Below are positions 1 to 7,964 of a DNA stretch of 46,983 nt, piece by piece (positions within the stretch are counted from its first letter, which is position 1; each line of letters begins with the position of its first letter). The stretch is from Gorillibacterium massiliense (GTDB lineage: Bacteria > Bacillota > Bacilli > Paenibacillales > NBRC-103111). Location: the NCBI RefSeq assembly GCF_000455485.1, contig NZ_CBQR020000103.1:1-46983 (forward strand), given 5' to 3'. Both the position numbers and the translations under genes were made by a program. The notes beneath the pieces were generated by a model. That model worked only from the letters and a program-made list of their open reading frames with translations, was not told the origin of the DNA and ran no database searches.

Positions 1-455
1 TGCGGCGCCTTGCCGCCTTTGGCGGCATTGGCCGCGCTGGCGGCTGCAGCCGGGCGCTGGCCGCCCTGGCGCTGCTGCGCGCTTTGGGCGGCGCGGTTCT
101 TTCCCTTCTTCTTTCCTTTGGAGGAAGATGGGCCTTTCTTTGCGCCGGCAGATGCGGCACCCGCAGGCTTGCTCGTGCCCGTCCGCTGCGCGTTTGACTT
201 TTGACCTGAGTTCTTTTTCTCAGATGAAACAGCTTCGCGGGCAGGTTTCCCTGTCCGTTGGTTGGTTGGATTCGATTCGATATGCTCAACTTTCTTCAGC
301 TCGTTTGCCTTCAGAACGCTATCGTTCTCGCTATCGGCGGTTTTGCCCAAGTTGGCTTTCCTCGTGGCAGTCAAGCCTTTCCATTGGGTTTTCGCATTCG
401 CCCGCGCTTTAGCGACGATGCGGAGAGCCCAATCTATGCTCTTGATCCCTGACAT
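1..455 (-). CDS. Partial hypothetical protein, Ala/Lys/Gly/Gln-rich low-complexity tail
   Basis: The frame opens with ATG at 455 after a good ribosome site (AGGAGAG, 6-nt spacing) and stays open to the left edge, so the C-terminus is missing. The first 50 or so residues look like ordinary sequence (start MSGIKSIDWALRIVAKARAN). After that the protein becomes basic and repetitive: Lys, Ala, Ser, Gly and Gln runs including GKKKGKN and AAAASAANAAKGGK. No signal peptide or membrane segment is visible. The composition suggests a disordered, positively charged nucleic-acid-binding or cell-surface tail, but I do not recognise the family. The GC-rich Ala codons at the left edge stand out from neighbouring sequence. 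Certainty that it is coding is moderate, from the ribosome site and the long open frame with no stop. Confidence 0.6.
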   Translation of the reverse strand, partial: MSGIKSIDWALRIVAKARANAKTQWKGLTATRKANLGKTADSENDSVLKANELKKVEHIESNPTNQRTGKPAREAVSSEKKNSGQKSNAQRTGTSKPAGAASAGAKKGPSSSKGKKKGKNRAAQSAQQRQGGQRPAAAASAANAAKGGKAP

Positions 456-623
456 GATTCTCTCCTCTTGTTCGTTGTCCGCTTGTTTGACTGTTTCGCC
501 TCGCATTCTACCGGGATCGTCTCTTAGCAAACCGATCCTGCGAAGCCGTCAAACCATTAACCCGTACATTATGTATGAACATCTTGTTCGACAAATTTCG
601 ACGTGTTTTCAGCGGCAGGTGAT

Positions 624-670
624 CCACAACGGGACTTTGTGGGGGTGTCCATATACCTGGAAAATCCCCC
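624..670 (-). promoter_or_regulatory. Two adjacent hairpins in the leader of the left-edge gene
   Basis: Read on the minus strand, a GGGGG/CCCCC stem (666-670 with 641-645) encloses an inner TCCA/TGGA stem. It is followed at once by a perfect 6-bp stem CCACAA/TTGTGG (637-642 with 624-629). No T-tract follows, so this is not a plain terminator. The pair lies in the probable 5' leader of the gene starting at 455. The rest of the 456-751 gap shows nothing further that I can name. Confidence 0.35.
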
Positions 671-687
671 TTAACAAACCTTTAACC

Positions 688-717
688 ACTTTACCACATC
701 CGTCCTTTTTTTATCAA
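688..717 (-). promoter_or_regulatory. Candidate sigma-A promoter for the left-edge gene
   Basis: Minus strand TTGATA, 18-nt spacer, TAAAGT, with TGG just before the -10 (extended -10). It would give a leader of about 225 nt that contains the paired hairpins at 624-670. Confidence 0.45.
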
Positions 718-751
718 CTGGCTAGCTCACACTTCAAACAATTTTTGTGAA

Positions 752-1429
752 TTATTGGTATTTACTCAGTATATTCAACAACTGCTCGTACTCATTCCCT
801 GACAAATATTTTTTTATCGTTGCCTTGACCGTCCCTAGCTCCTCCTGGGTGATCCCCCCATCGACAAGGCTCACCAACCGCTGCAGCTCCTCCTCAGGCA
901 GACGAGTCGTGAGCAGCGAAAAAATCGTTTGTTTATCGGCGTTTGAAAGCTCCTGTTTTTCCCGGTAAAAATCTTCCGCCGTCATCACAACGCTACTCGT
1001 GCCAGTTGAATTGCTCTCCTCACCTGCACTACCCATCGCCTGCACACGATCCCGGTTTTCCTTGCCCGACACGTCGCCACTTCCCGATTCCAACGAATGG
1101 GTTCCACCATAATTTGGCGTATCTATGGTTCCATTCCCACTTTCGGCTGCGCCACTTTTACCGCCGCTTTCTGCACTTGCCTTCTCACCCGAAGGTGCAG
1201 ATTTATTCGGCTCCTGATTCTCCTTCGTCTGCCCCGCAGAGACGCTCTCCCCCTCCGTCCATTGCTTCCAAAGCTCCGAGAGGGCAGGCGTTTGTCCGGG
1301 AAGGGAGTATTGCTTCATCAGATTGTTGATATAGGCATGGACCAGCGTCCAAGAAACGTAAACCGTGATCCCGGAAATGAGAATGGTGCCGATCATCAAT
1401 TTTCCTAACCATAAAAGCCACTTCGTCAT
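752..1429 (-). CDS. Hypothetical single-pass membrane protein with Ser/Gly/Glu linker
   Basis: 225 aa, with an AAAGGAGC ribosome site 7 nt before ATG 1429. Residues about 5-30 form one hydrophobic helix (LLWLGKLMIGTILISGITVY), probably a membrane anchor. Residues about 55-145 are a Ser/Gly/Glu/Asn-rich linker with no aromatic core. The last 80 residues, from MTAEDFYREKQELS, look like a compact helical domain ending in KKYLSGNEYEQLLNILSKYQ. There is no lipobox and no cysteine. The gene is downstream of and co-directional with purA but separated from it by a terminator. I do not recognise the family; the anchor-linker-domain plan fits an extracytoplasmic protein. The coding call is sound because of the ribosome site and the structured C-terminus, but the function is unknown. 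Confidence 0.75.
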   Translation of the reverse strand: MTKWLLWLGKLMIGTILISGITVYVSWTLVHAYINNLMKQYSLPGQTPALSELWKQWTEGESVSAGQTKENQEPNKSAPSGEKASAESGGKSGAAESGNGTIDTPNYGGTHSLESGSGDVSGKENRDRVQAMGSAGEESNSTGTSSVVMTAEDFYREKQELSNADKQTIFSLLTTRLPEEELQRLVSLVDGGITQEELGTVKATIKKYLSGNEYEQLLNILSKYQ

Positions 1430-1627
1430 ATCATTGCTCCTTTACCGCAGTGCCAGCATTCATCGAATTAAGCCGCTCGCTTCGAGCGCCTCGTTAATCG
1501 ACTATTCATCCCGCACCTTTTTTTACCAGTATGGTCGAATGAAGGCTCATTTTAACCCTGCGGCTACGGAAAAAGTCGCACTCTGTCAACCTGAGACGTC
1601 AATTACATAGCTCAATGCGCCGCGAAC

Positions 1628-1670
1628 AAAAAAAGAAACCCATTGTCTTCAATATAAAGACATGGGCTTC
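1628..1670 (-). terminator. Intrinsic terminator of purA
   Basis: On the minus strand the arms GAAGCCCAT-GTCTT and AAGAC-ATGGGTTTC form a 13-14 bp stem around a TATATTG loop, followed by seven T (1628-1634). It begins 25 nt after the purA stop. Confidence 0.85.
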
Positions 1671-1694
1671 CTTCATCTTCTATTCGATTATGCT

Positions 1695-2978
1695 TTAGGC
1701 GTAAATCGGGCGAACTTGATTGGTTTGTTCCCGATTGCGGCCGACGGAGAAAATCGCGATCGGAATACCGGTCAACTCCGACACCCGGTTCAGGTAACGG
1801 CGAGTGTTATCCGGAAGGTCTTCCAGCGATTTCACACCGGAAATATCTTCGCTCCAACCCGGAAATTCTTCGTACACCGGCTCGCACTCGTTCAGCACCT
1901 TCAGGCTGGCCGGATAATGCTCGATTACTTCACCCCGGTAGCGGTATGCCGTGCAAATCTTCACCGTTTCCAGCCCTGTCAACACGTCAAGAGAGTTGAG
2001 TGAAAGACCGGTGATGCCGCTCACCCGACGGGCGTGGCGGACCACGACACTGTCAAACCAGCCCACGCGGCGCGGGCGGCCCGTTACGGTGCCGTACTCA
2101 TTTCCGGTTTCCCGGATCAAATCGCCGACTTCGTTATTCAACTCGGTCGGAAATGGGCCATCGCCAACACGGGTCGTGTAGGCTTTCGCCACACCGATGA
2201 TTTGATGGATCTTCGTCGGGCCAACGCCCGCTCCGATGCAAACTGCTCCAGCAGAAGGATTAGAAGAAGTAACAAAAGGATAGGTGCCGTGGTCGATGTC
2301 GAGCATGACGCCTTGGGCTCCTTCAAAAAGCACCCGCTTGCCTTGATCGATATGTTCGTTAAGCTCAACCGACGTATCCGTGACATATTGACGCAGCAAA
2401 TCGGCATAACCGAGGTACTGGCTGAGGATCTCTTCCACATTGACTTCTTGCCCGCCGTACATGGCGATGAGAGAGTTTTTCTCCTTCACGATGCGGCGCA
2501 ATTTCTGCTCGAATTGGTCGGCGTCCATCAGGTCGGCGATACGGATCCCGCTGCGGGCGGCTTTGTCCATGTAGCACGGGCCGATGCCTTTGCCGGTGGT
2601 GCCGATTTTGTCGGCTCCCTTGCGCTCTTCCTCCAGCTTATCCAGCACCAGGTGATACGGCATGATCACATGAGCCCGGTCGCTGATCCGCAGGTTGGTC
2701 GTGCTGAAGCCATTTTCTTTTACATAGTTGATTTCATCGATTAATGCGCCGGGATTAAGAACTGTGCCGTTGCCGATGACACAAACCTTATCCGTATAAA
2801 AGATTCCCGATGGAATCATCGTCAGCTTGTACTTGGTTCCTTTGATTAAAATGGTATGGCCTGCGTTGTTACCGCCTTGGTACCGGGCCACCACTTCCGC
2901 CGTCTCTGCCAGAAAGTCGGTGATCTTCCCTTTCCCTTCGTCTCCCCACTGGGTTCCGACAACAACTACGGTTGACAT
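1695..2978 (-). CDS. purA: Adenylosuccinate synthetase
   Basis: Cytoplasmic enzyme that joins IMP and aspartate using GTP, the first committed step from IMP to AMP. The N-terminus [18 protein letters not shown] carries the family P-loop-like GDEGKGK motif, and the catalytic-histidine segment NNAGHT follows at about residue 40. [32 protein letters not shown] and the C-terminal [14 protein letters not shown] segment are all present. At 427 aa it matches the usual 430. The open frame extends 23 codons upstream, but that extension has no homology and would start inside the leader. ATG 2978 is preceded by GGGGGA and gives the family N-terminus. Regulation is likely by PurR, from the PurBox pair upstream of its promoter. 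It has its own promoter and terminator, so it is monocistronic. Confidence 0.98.
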   Translation of the reverse strand: MSTVVVVGTQWGDEGKGKITDFLAETAEVVARYQGGNNAGHTILIKGTKYKLTMIPSGIFYTDKVCVIGNGTVLNPGALIDEINYVKENGFSTTNLRISDRAHVIMPYHLVLDKLEEERKGADKIGTTGKGIGPCYMDKAARSGIRIADLMDADQFEQKLRRIVKEKNSLIAMYGGQEVNVEEILSQYLGYADLLRQYVTDTSVELNEHIDQGKRVLFEGAQGVMLDIDHGTYPFVTSSNPSAGAVCIGAGVGPTKIHQIIGVAKAYTTRVGDGPFPTELNNEVGDLIRETGNEYGTVTGRPRRVGWFDSVVVRHARRVSGITGLSLNSLDVLTGLETVKICTAYRYRGEVIEHYPASLKVLNECEPVYEEFPGWSEDISGVKSLEDLPDNTRRYLNRVSELTGIPIAIFSVGRNREQTNQVRPIYA

Positions 2979-3051
2979 GTCTATTCCCCCGTCCGGCGCC
3001 TGTTCACGGCACCGCAAGATTACTGCCCCACAATTATGGCGCAGCATAAAC

Positions 3052-3080
3052 AGTTTAGCAGGCTAAAGCTTTGAAGTCAA
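3052..3080 (-). promoter_or_regulatory. purA sigma-A promoter
   Basis: Minus strand TTGACT, 17-nt spacer, TAAACT. The expected transcription start is near 3045, about 67 nt before the purA ATG. Confidence 0.85.
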
Positions 3081-3084
3081 TGCG

Positions 3085-3128
3085 AAAAACGAACATTATA
3101 TTTACATTAATTATAATCGTTCGGAATT
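3085..3128 (-). promoter_or_regulatory. PurR operator: inverted PurBox pair upstream of purA
   Basis: Two copies of the PurBox core occur in inverted orientation: AAAAACGAACATT on the plus strand at 3085-3097 and AATTCCGAACGATT on the minus strand at 3115-3128. They are separated by 17 bp. The pair lies just upstream of the purA -35. The Bacillus PurR operator is two inverted PurBoxes with a CGAAC core spaced 16-17 bp, upstream of pur promoters, so both sequence and geometry agree. PRPP-relieved repression of purA is the inference. Confidence 0.8.
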
Positions 3129-3227
3129 TGTCCGGACACCCCCTGTTTTCTTCACCTAATCTGACCAAATTACAGTAAATTTTTTCGGCGTAAGAAAGAG
3201 TATCGTTTCTGTCTGGAGATAATATGC

Positions 3228-3251
3228 ATCAGGTATTACCCTGATTTTTTA
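3228..3251 (+). terminator. Small terminator-like hairpin upstream of the DUF975 gene
   Basis: ATCAGG/CCTGAT 6-bp stem with a TATTAC loop, followed by six T. It sits about 70 nt upstream of the DUF975 start with no gene before it on this strand. If transcription begins upstream it could be a leader attenuator; otherwise it is chance. Confidence 0.3.
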
Positions 3252-3322
3252 TTCAGTGGCCTACTGGCTGCCCAAATGTTATTCTTGATATGTTGGGCAC
3301 ATTTTATTGCGTGGGGGTAAAA

Positions 3323-3958
3323 ATGAATACGTACAAAACCAATCCCGAAATTCGAGCGGCGGCACGGAGTCAACTTACGGGAAAATGGGGAATCGGCGTC
3401 CTTGCGATGCTGATTAATATGGCGATTTCCTTGATCATCGGAGCATTTCGAAACGATCTCCTTTCTTTGTTCCTGTCTTTGCTGTTGTCAGGACCGCTCA
3501 CAGCTGGGCTGTTCTTTGTTTTTCTGAAAATCAAGCGAGGCCGCGAGACCCGCATCCCCGATATGTTTCAGGGTTTCCGCCAATTTGGCCCTACCCTGGG
3601 CTTAAGCATCCTGCAAGGCATTTTTGTCTTCTTGTGGACGCTGCTCTTGATCATCCCCGGTATTATCGCCGGTATCTCCTATTCCCTGGCTTACTTCATT
3701 TTGTTGGATCAACCGGAGCTGAATCCGTTAGAAGCTTTGCGTCAAAGCAAACAAATGACCAAGGGGCATAAAGGACGCCTTTTTCTTCTTATGCTGAGCT
3801 TTATCGGCTGGGCTATACTTTCCACATTGACTTGCGGTATCGGCTATCTCTGGCTTGCTCCCTATGTTTACACCAGCATGGCCAACTTCTACGACGATTT
3901 GAAGGAGCAGACAGCAGTACAGGAGGCGCCGCCCGAAAACAGCTTTTTCATCCGCTAA
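3323..3958 (+). CDS. DUF975 family integral membrane protein
   Basis: 211 aa. The N-terminus MNTYKTNPEIRAAARSQLTGKW, with the conserved [KR]..AR..L.GKW pattern, is typical of DUF975. About five hydrophobic segments follow (near residues 22-50, 55-75, 95-130, 155-175 and 175-190). The central IIPGIIAGISYSLAYFIL and NPLEALRQSKQMTKGHKGRLF segments also match the family, which has no firmly known role. ATG 3323, with GGGGGT six nt before it, is preferred to an in-frame ATG 11 codons earlier that lacks a ribosome site. It is a single gene ending in a bidirectional terminator. It is convergent with the ABC transporter and divergent from purA. No clear promoter was found in 3130-3322. Confidence 0.85.
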   Translation: MNTYKTNPEIRAAARSQLTGKWGIGVLAMLINMAISLIIGAFRNDLLSLFLSLLLSGPLTAGLFFVFLKIKRGRETRIPDMFQGFRQFGPTLGLSILQGIFVFLWTLLLIIPGIIAGISYSLAYFILLDQPELNPLEALRQSKQMTKGHKGRLFLLMLSFIGWAILSTLTCGIGYLWLAPYVYTSMANFYDDLKEQTAVQEAPPENSFFIR

Positions 3959-3992
3959 CGATGGAGTCTCAGGCACGGCCGTATCCTCTCAC

Positions 3993-4031
3993 AAAAAAAA
4001 CCGCTTCGATTCCCATCGGAGCGGTTTTTTT
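3993..4031. terminator. Bidirectional intrinsic terminator
   Basis: A-run, CCGCT-CGAT/ATCG-AGCGG stem with a TCCC loop, then T-run. It has a T-tract on both strands, so it serves the DUF975 gene (plus) and the transporter operon (minus). Confidence 0.9.
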
Positions 4032-4038
4032 CTACCCT

Positions 4039-4962
4039 TTATTCTTTTACCGCCCCGATCATCACGCCTTGATTGAAATATTTCTGGATGAACGGGTAAA
4101 CGCACATGATGGGGACCGTAGCTACGATAATGACGGAATACCGCATCAAATTGGCGAGGCGCATCGCGATCTGAGCGGCTTCCCCGCTTCCGAGGCTTGA
4201 TTGCATCTGATTGGTAATTAAGATGTTCCGCAAGACTAACTGAAGCGGGTATAAATTTTGTTTTTTCAAATAAATCAGGGCATTGAAGTAGGAATTCCAT
4301 TGGCTGACGGCAATCCATAATCCCAGCACAGCGACGATCGCTTTTGACAGTGGCAGAACAACCCGGATGAAATAGCGTATGTGTCCGCATCCATCAAGCT
4401 GAGCGGCCTCCCACAGATCGTTCGGGATGCTCGTTTGAAAGAATGTCCGGGCAACGATGATATTGTAAACCGAAACGGAGAAGGGCACGACCATCACCCA
4501 AAAGGTATTGTACAAATGAAGATCCCGGATAGTCATAAAGGTGGGAATCAATCCCCCGTTAAAGAACATGGTGATAATGAAAAATATCGATAATCCATTT
4601 CGCCCCACCAGTTCCTTCCTTGACATGGCGTAGGCAGCGGAAATATTGACGATCACACCGATAGCCGTTCCCACTATCGTATAAAAAATCGTGTTGCGGT
4701 ATCCGGCCCAGATATTGTCATGCCGGAAGAGTTCTTTGTAGCCATCCAGGGTAAACCCTTTTGGCACAAGATTAACTTGGCCGCTTCCGACTGCGGATGG
4801 ATCGCTGAATGAAGCGATCACGATAAAGTACAGCGGATAAATCAATATGACGAGAAAAATGGCGGCGAACGTATAAACCATAACCTCCATAACGGTATCC
4901 GATGAACGATTGTTCCTGACATTAGATGCCTTCCTATTGTCCGAAACTGCGATTGTCCCCAT
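4039..4962 (-). CDS. Sugar ABC transporter permease, LplC/YtcP type (CUT1)
   Basis: 307 aa integral membrane permease, with a ribosome site AAGGGAACGAC before ATG 4962. It has six predicted helices. The first (VMVYTFAAIFLVILIYPLYFIVIASFSDP) has the IYP.YF..ASFSDP signature of the LplC/YtcP branch, and GFTLDGYKELF follows. The cytoplasmic EAA loop that contacts the ATPase is EAAQLDGCGHIRYFIRVVLPLSKA, at about residues 195-218. It lies last in a three-gene operon, 15 nt after its partner permease. No ATPase gene is present, as is usual for this class, which shares an MsmX-type ATPase encoded elsewhere. The substrate is not shown by sequence; the linked neopullulanase suggests an oligosaccharide. 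Confidence 0.9.
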   Translation of the reverse strand: MGTIAVSDNRKASNVRNNRSSDTVMEVMVYTFAAIFLVILIYPLYFIVIASFSDPSAVGSGQVNLVPKGFTLDGYKELFRHDNIWAGYRNTIFYTIVGTAIGVIVNISAAYAMSRKELVGRNGLSIFFIITMFFNGGLIPTFMTIRDLHLYNTFWVMVVPFSVSVYNIIVARTFFQTSIPNDLWEAAQLDGCGHIRYFIRVVLPLSKAIVAVLGLWIAVSQWNSYFNALIYLKKQNLYPLQLVLRNILITNQMQSSLGSGEAAQIAMRLANLMRYSVIIVATVPIMCVYPFIQKYFNQGVMIGAVKE

Positions 4963-4977
4963 GTCGTTCCCTTCTTT

Positions 4978-5901
4978 CTACCACAAGCTGTTTTCGCTGA
5001 ATTTCCTGGAAATCTGATTCACCAGAATCAACAAGATAAAGTTGATGACGGTATTGAACAGATTGATGGCGGAAGAAAAGCTGTACTGACTGCTGAGCAT
5101 TCCGATTTTATACACGTAAGTGGACAAGACTTCGCTGGACCTGATGTTCAGATCATTCTGCATCAGATACACTTTTTCGAATCCGACCCCAAGCAGCCCG
5201 CCCATCCGCAGGATAAGCAAAGTGATGGTCGTCGGCATCAGCATGGGAATATCGATATAGCGAATTTTTTTCCAACGGCTTGCGCCATCCACGGTTGCGG
5301 ACTCATACAGGCTGGGATCAACAGCTGAAAGGGCGGCGATATAAATAATGCTGTCCCATCCGACATGCTGCCACACATCCGACCAAACATAGATACTGCT
5401 GAACAAGGCGGATGAGCCGATCAGACTGGGAGCATCTTTACCAAACAGACTGTACAGATTGCCGATCAGTCCGGTGGTTGGAGAAAGCAAGATCAGCAGG
5501 AGGCCAACCATAACCACCGTCGAAATAAAATGAGGCATATAGCTTACGGTTTGAAAAAAACGTTTGAATCGGTTAGGCCTCATTTGATTGACCATCAACG
5601 CGAGCATGATCGGAATGGGGAAGGTGGCCAGGCTGTACAGACTGATGAACGTGGTATTCTTGATGGTTGTTGAAAACTGATAGGAGTGAAAAAACTTCTC
5701 GAAATACTTGAAGCCAACCCATGGGCTGCCGGTAATCCCTTTGGCCGGAGAGTAATCCTTGAAAGCGATGATGACCCCATACATCGGTTTATAGGCGAAT
5801 AAAATCGTAAGCAGCACAGCGGGTAACAGCAGCAAATATAATCCCCCGTTTCGCCTAATTCGCCCAAAGGTCAAACCCCGCTTGCTTTGACCAGCTATCA
5901 T
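4978..5901 (-). CDS. Sugar ABC transporter permease, LplB/YteP type (CUT1)
   Basis: 307 aa, with GGAGGG seven nt before ATG 5901. Helix 1 is GGLYLLLLPAVLLTILFAYKPMYGVIIAFKDYSP, with the LLPA...Y.P.YG..IAFKDY signature of LplB-like permeases, followed by the WVGFKYFEKFF motif. The EAA loop is ESATVDGASRWKKIRYIDIPMLMPTT. It should pair with the 4039-4962 permease to form the heterodimeric channel fed by the lipoprotein encoded just upstream. The 94-nt gap to the binding-protein gene holds an imperfect hairpin that could lower permease expression relative to the binding protein. Confidence 0.92.
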   Translation of the reverse strand: MIAGQSKRGLTFGRIRRNGGLYLLLLPAVLLTILFAYKPMYGVIIAFKDYSPAKGITGSPWVGFKYFEKFFHSYQFSTTIKNTTFISLYSLATFPIPIMLALMVNQMRPNRFKRFFQTVSYMPHFISTVVMVGLLLILLSPTTGLIGNLYSLFGKDAPSLIGSSALFSSIYVWSDVWQHVGWDSIIYIAALSAVDPSLYESATVDGASRWKKIRYIDIPMLMPTTITLLILRMGGLLGVGFEKVYLMQNDLNIRSSEVLSTYVYKIGMLSSQYSFSSAINLFNTVINFILLILVNQISRKFSENSLW

Positions 5902-5943
5902 GACACTTCCCTCCGTAATCTCTCATCTCGTGATTTTTCCCTT

Positions 5944-5987
5944 CACAAAAGAAGCCGCCCCGTGCAACCAGAGCGACATCTTCTGTG
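5944..5987 (-). promoter_or_regulatory. Intercistronic hairpin between binding-protein and permease genes
   Basis: CACAGAAG (minus, 5987-5980) pairs with CTTC...TGTG (5954-5944) across a 3-nt bulge. A GC-rich inner helix, imperfect at about 5 of 7 positions, extends it. No long T-tract follows. In ABC operons such structures often make the binding protein more abundant than the permeases; that role is inferred here. Confidence 0.35.
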
Positions 5988-5995
5988 AACATGGA

Positions 5996-7603
5996 TTATT
6001 TCGCGCTTGTATATCGTTGATAGGCGTCCGTCCGGATCTTGATCAGCTTTTCCAGTCCCATCTCGTTAAGCTTCTTCACATAGGCATCCCAGCCCTCGTC
6101 GATTCCGCCTCTGGTGATAAACTGGGCACGCATCATTTCGACATACTTGTTGATATCCGTTGTCAGGGTCGGAAGCTCCTGGAATTCCTCCGCGGTATAC
6201 ATAACGCTTGGAAATGTCGGTTTCACATAATCTCTGCCCAGCTTGTCAAGCTGCAGCTTCAATCCGTCTCCGCTTTTAGTGCTCAATACAATTTTCTTAT
6301 CAAAATCAGCACTCACATATTTCGGCCCAAAGCTCCGGAGGGATTGATCCCAGTACCAGGCGTCCGCGCTGGTTCCAGTAGGCGGCTCCATCAGAGCGTA
6401 GGTTCCGTCGTCATTCTTTTTGATGACGGTTCCGATAGCTCCCCAGAAGTTCTGGATACTGGCTTCGCCTGTATAGAACTGATCAGCCCAACGGGCGACG
6501 ATTTCCGGGTACTTACATGTTGTGGTGATCATCAGTTCGTTGCGGTTGAGACTCATCCCATTGGAATTACCAACGGTGTATCGCTCGCCATCCGGTCCTG
6601 CCAGAGGCGGAATGGTTTCATATTGATCGCCCCACTTGCCGAACACAGCGTCCGGAATCCACTGGTAGGAGAACCCGACAATGGGCGCATCCGGATTTGA
6701 GAACTTCGCCGACCGCATCGTGGCGTCTTGCGTAAACATCTCTTTGTCAAGGAGGCCCTCGCTGAACAGTTTATGCTCCCATTTGAGTCCTTCTTTGTAA
6801 AAGTCGCTGGTCGGATAATAAACCAGCTTTCCATCCTTAAATACCATGCTGGTACCGGTGAGATCGGCAGTGCCGTAGGGACTGATCAGGTCATCGGTTA
6901 CTTCAATAAAAGGAATTTCATCCGCTTTGCCGTTTCCGTTCGGGTCCTTTTCCTTAAAGGCTTTAAACACCGTGTAGAGGTCATCCAGCGTATCGGGAAC
7001 CTTGAGACCCAACTTATCCAACCAGGTTTTGTTGATGACAGGCTGGCGTGCGCTTTTCGGTGATGCGGGCTGTATCGATGGCAAGGAATAGATTTTTCCA
7101 TCGGGAAAGGTGCTGACTTTTTTCATATCCGGCACATCTTTCATAGCCGCTTTCAGATTTGGCATGTATTTGTCGATGTAATCATCAAGCGGGCGGAAGA
7201 AGCTTAAATTATTGACTATATCCGAATCCGTGAATGCGTTGCTGCCCAGGATGACGTCGGGAAGTGTGCCGCTGGCCAACATAATGGATTTTTGCTCGTT
7301 CCAGTCGTTCGAGGACATGACCTGCCAATCGATTTTAACGTTAGTGTTCTTCTCAAGGTCTTTCAACCATTGATTCTGGGTAAATGTACTCCCCATGTTC
7401 CCCCAGCGCACAGTCAAGATTTTCAAGGTAACTTGATCCTTTACAATAGGCAGCCCGTCTTTATTGAAGCCGCTCACTCCGGACGAAGCCGGTTTGTCCG
7501 TCTTATTCTCGTTGCAGCCAACAAGGCTGAGAACCATGATAACTGCTACCAGCATCATCAGCCACTTTTTTGCGGATCGTTTATTTACGATTTTTCCTGC
7601 CAT
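5996..7603 (-). CDS. Extracellular solute-binding lipoprotein, LplA/YtcQ family
   Basis: 535 aa, with a ribosome site GGGGGATTGTGA before ATG 7603. The signal peptide KKWLMMLVAVIMVLSLVGC ends in lipobox LVGC (Cys at about residue 30), so it should be lipid-anchored outside the membrane. The mature part has the long (over 500 aa) LplA-type fold with segments ILTVRWGNMGSTFTQNQWLKDLEKNTNVKIDWQ and ASGTLPDVILGSNAF. It also has a calcium-site-like DPNGNGKADEIPF at about 215-230, a motif common in this family. It presents substrate to the two permeases downstream. First gene of the operon, divergent from the YesM/YesN genes, which are the likely regulators. Confidence 0.92.
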   Translation of the reverse strand: MAGKIVNKRSAKKWLMMLVAVIMVLSLVGCNENKTDKPASSGVSGFNKDGLPIVKDQVTLKILTVRWGNMGSTFTQNQWLKDLEKNTNVKIDWQVMSSNDWNEQKSIMLASGTLPDVILGSNAFTDSDIVNNLSFFRPLDDYIDKYMPNLKAAMKDVPDMKKVSTFPDGKIYSLPSIQPASPKSARQPVINKTWLDKLGLKVPDTLDDLYTVFKAFKEKDPNGNGKADEIPFIEVTDDLISPYGTADLTGTSMVFKDGKLVYYPTSDFYKEGLKWEHKLFSEGLLDKEMFTQDATMRSAKFSNPDAPIVGFSYQWIPDAVFGKWGDQYETIPPLAGPDGERYTVGNSNGMSLNRNELMITTTCKYPEIVARWADQFYTGEASIQNFWGAIGTVIKKNDDGTYALMEPPTGTSADAWYWDQSLRSFGPKYVSADFDKKIVLSTKSGDGLKLQLDKLGRDYVKPTFPSVMYTAEEFQELPTLTTDINKYVEMMRAQFITRGGIDEGWDAYVKKLNEMGLEKLIKIRTDAYQRYTSAK

Positions 7604-7671
7604 TCACAATCCCCCGTTCCAAATAATCAATAAAACTTCAAATGAGTTCGTTTCTCCTTATTTCACTGCCG

Positions 7672-7861
7672 CTAAGCGCTGGTGATTTCGTCGAGGTCCG
7701 CACCCTCCTTTGGTTCAAGGAATCCCTTCATCTGCTTCTCCCTTATCATAATCAATGGCTTCCCTGTATTTCGGACCTATGAAGCCGTTATTCAGACCAA
7801 TATCCCGCATTCTGAGCACGCCAACTAGCTTCTGTGCTCCCCATGAGTGGGTTCGTTCCGC
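7672..7861 (-). other. Possible gene remnant or small frameshifted ORF upstream of the binding-protein gene
   Basis: On the minus strand a stop-to-stop frame, 7861-7715, reads as plausible protein (ERTHSWGAQKLVGVL, then IGPKYREAIDYDKGEADEG). An overlapping frame at 7731-7672 (MKGFLEPKEGADLDEITSA, 19 codons) continues in the same style after a one-base shift and has GGGAG upstream of its ATG. Joined, they would make a tail of about 60 residues. I do not recognise it. It could be a decayed gene end, a small peptide gene or chance; codon-like composition is the only support. Confidence 0.2.
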
Positions 7862-7885
7862 TCAAGCCGCGATTATGGCGGTATT

Positions 7886-7918
7886 CGGACTTTTCTATAC
7901 GTTTTCCGGACTTTGCTA
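7886..7918. promoter_or_regulatory. Direct repeat with 21-bp period, candidate AraC-type (YesN) site
   Basis: The 12-mer CGGACTTTTCTA at 7886-7897 recurs as CGGACTTTGCTA at 7907-7918 (11 of 12 identical), exactly 21 bp apart, two helical turns. Direct half-sites about 21 bp apart are the usual target of AraC-family dimers. The site lies in the divergent region between the transporter operon and the sensor kinase, whose partner regulator has an AraC domain. The rest of the 7604-8028 gap holds a TATAAT at 7961-7966 with a poor -35 and the small frames described separately. Confidence 0.5.
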
Positions 7919-7964
7919 AAAAAGCGTGCCTTTCCGTATTCTCTTTTTTCTTGGAGGTTCTATA

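Noticed and set aside
577-590. GAACATCTTGTTCG palindrome, LexA/SOS-box-like
   Set aside because: The spacer between GAAC and GTTC is 5 nt, not the 4 of the Gram-positive SOS box, and the downstream gene has no DNA-damage link.
2034-2744. 236-codon plus-strand open frame across purA
   Set aside because: Antisense to a highly conserved gene; the protein has no recognisable features.
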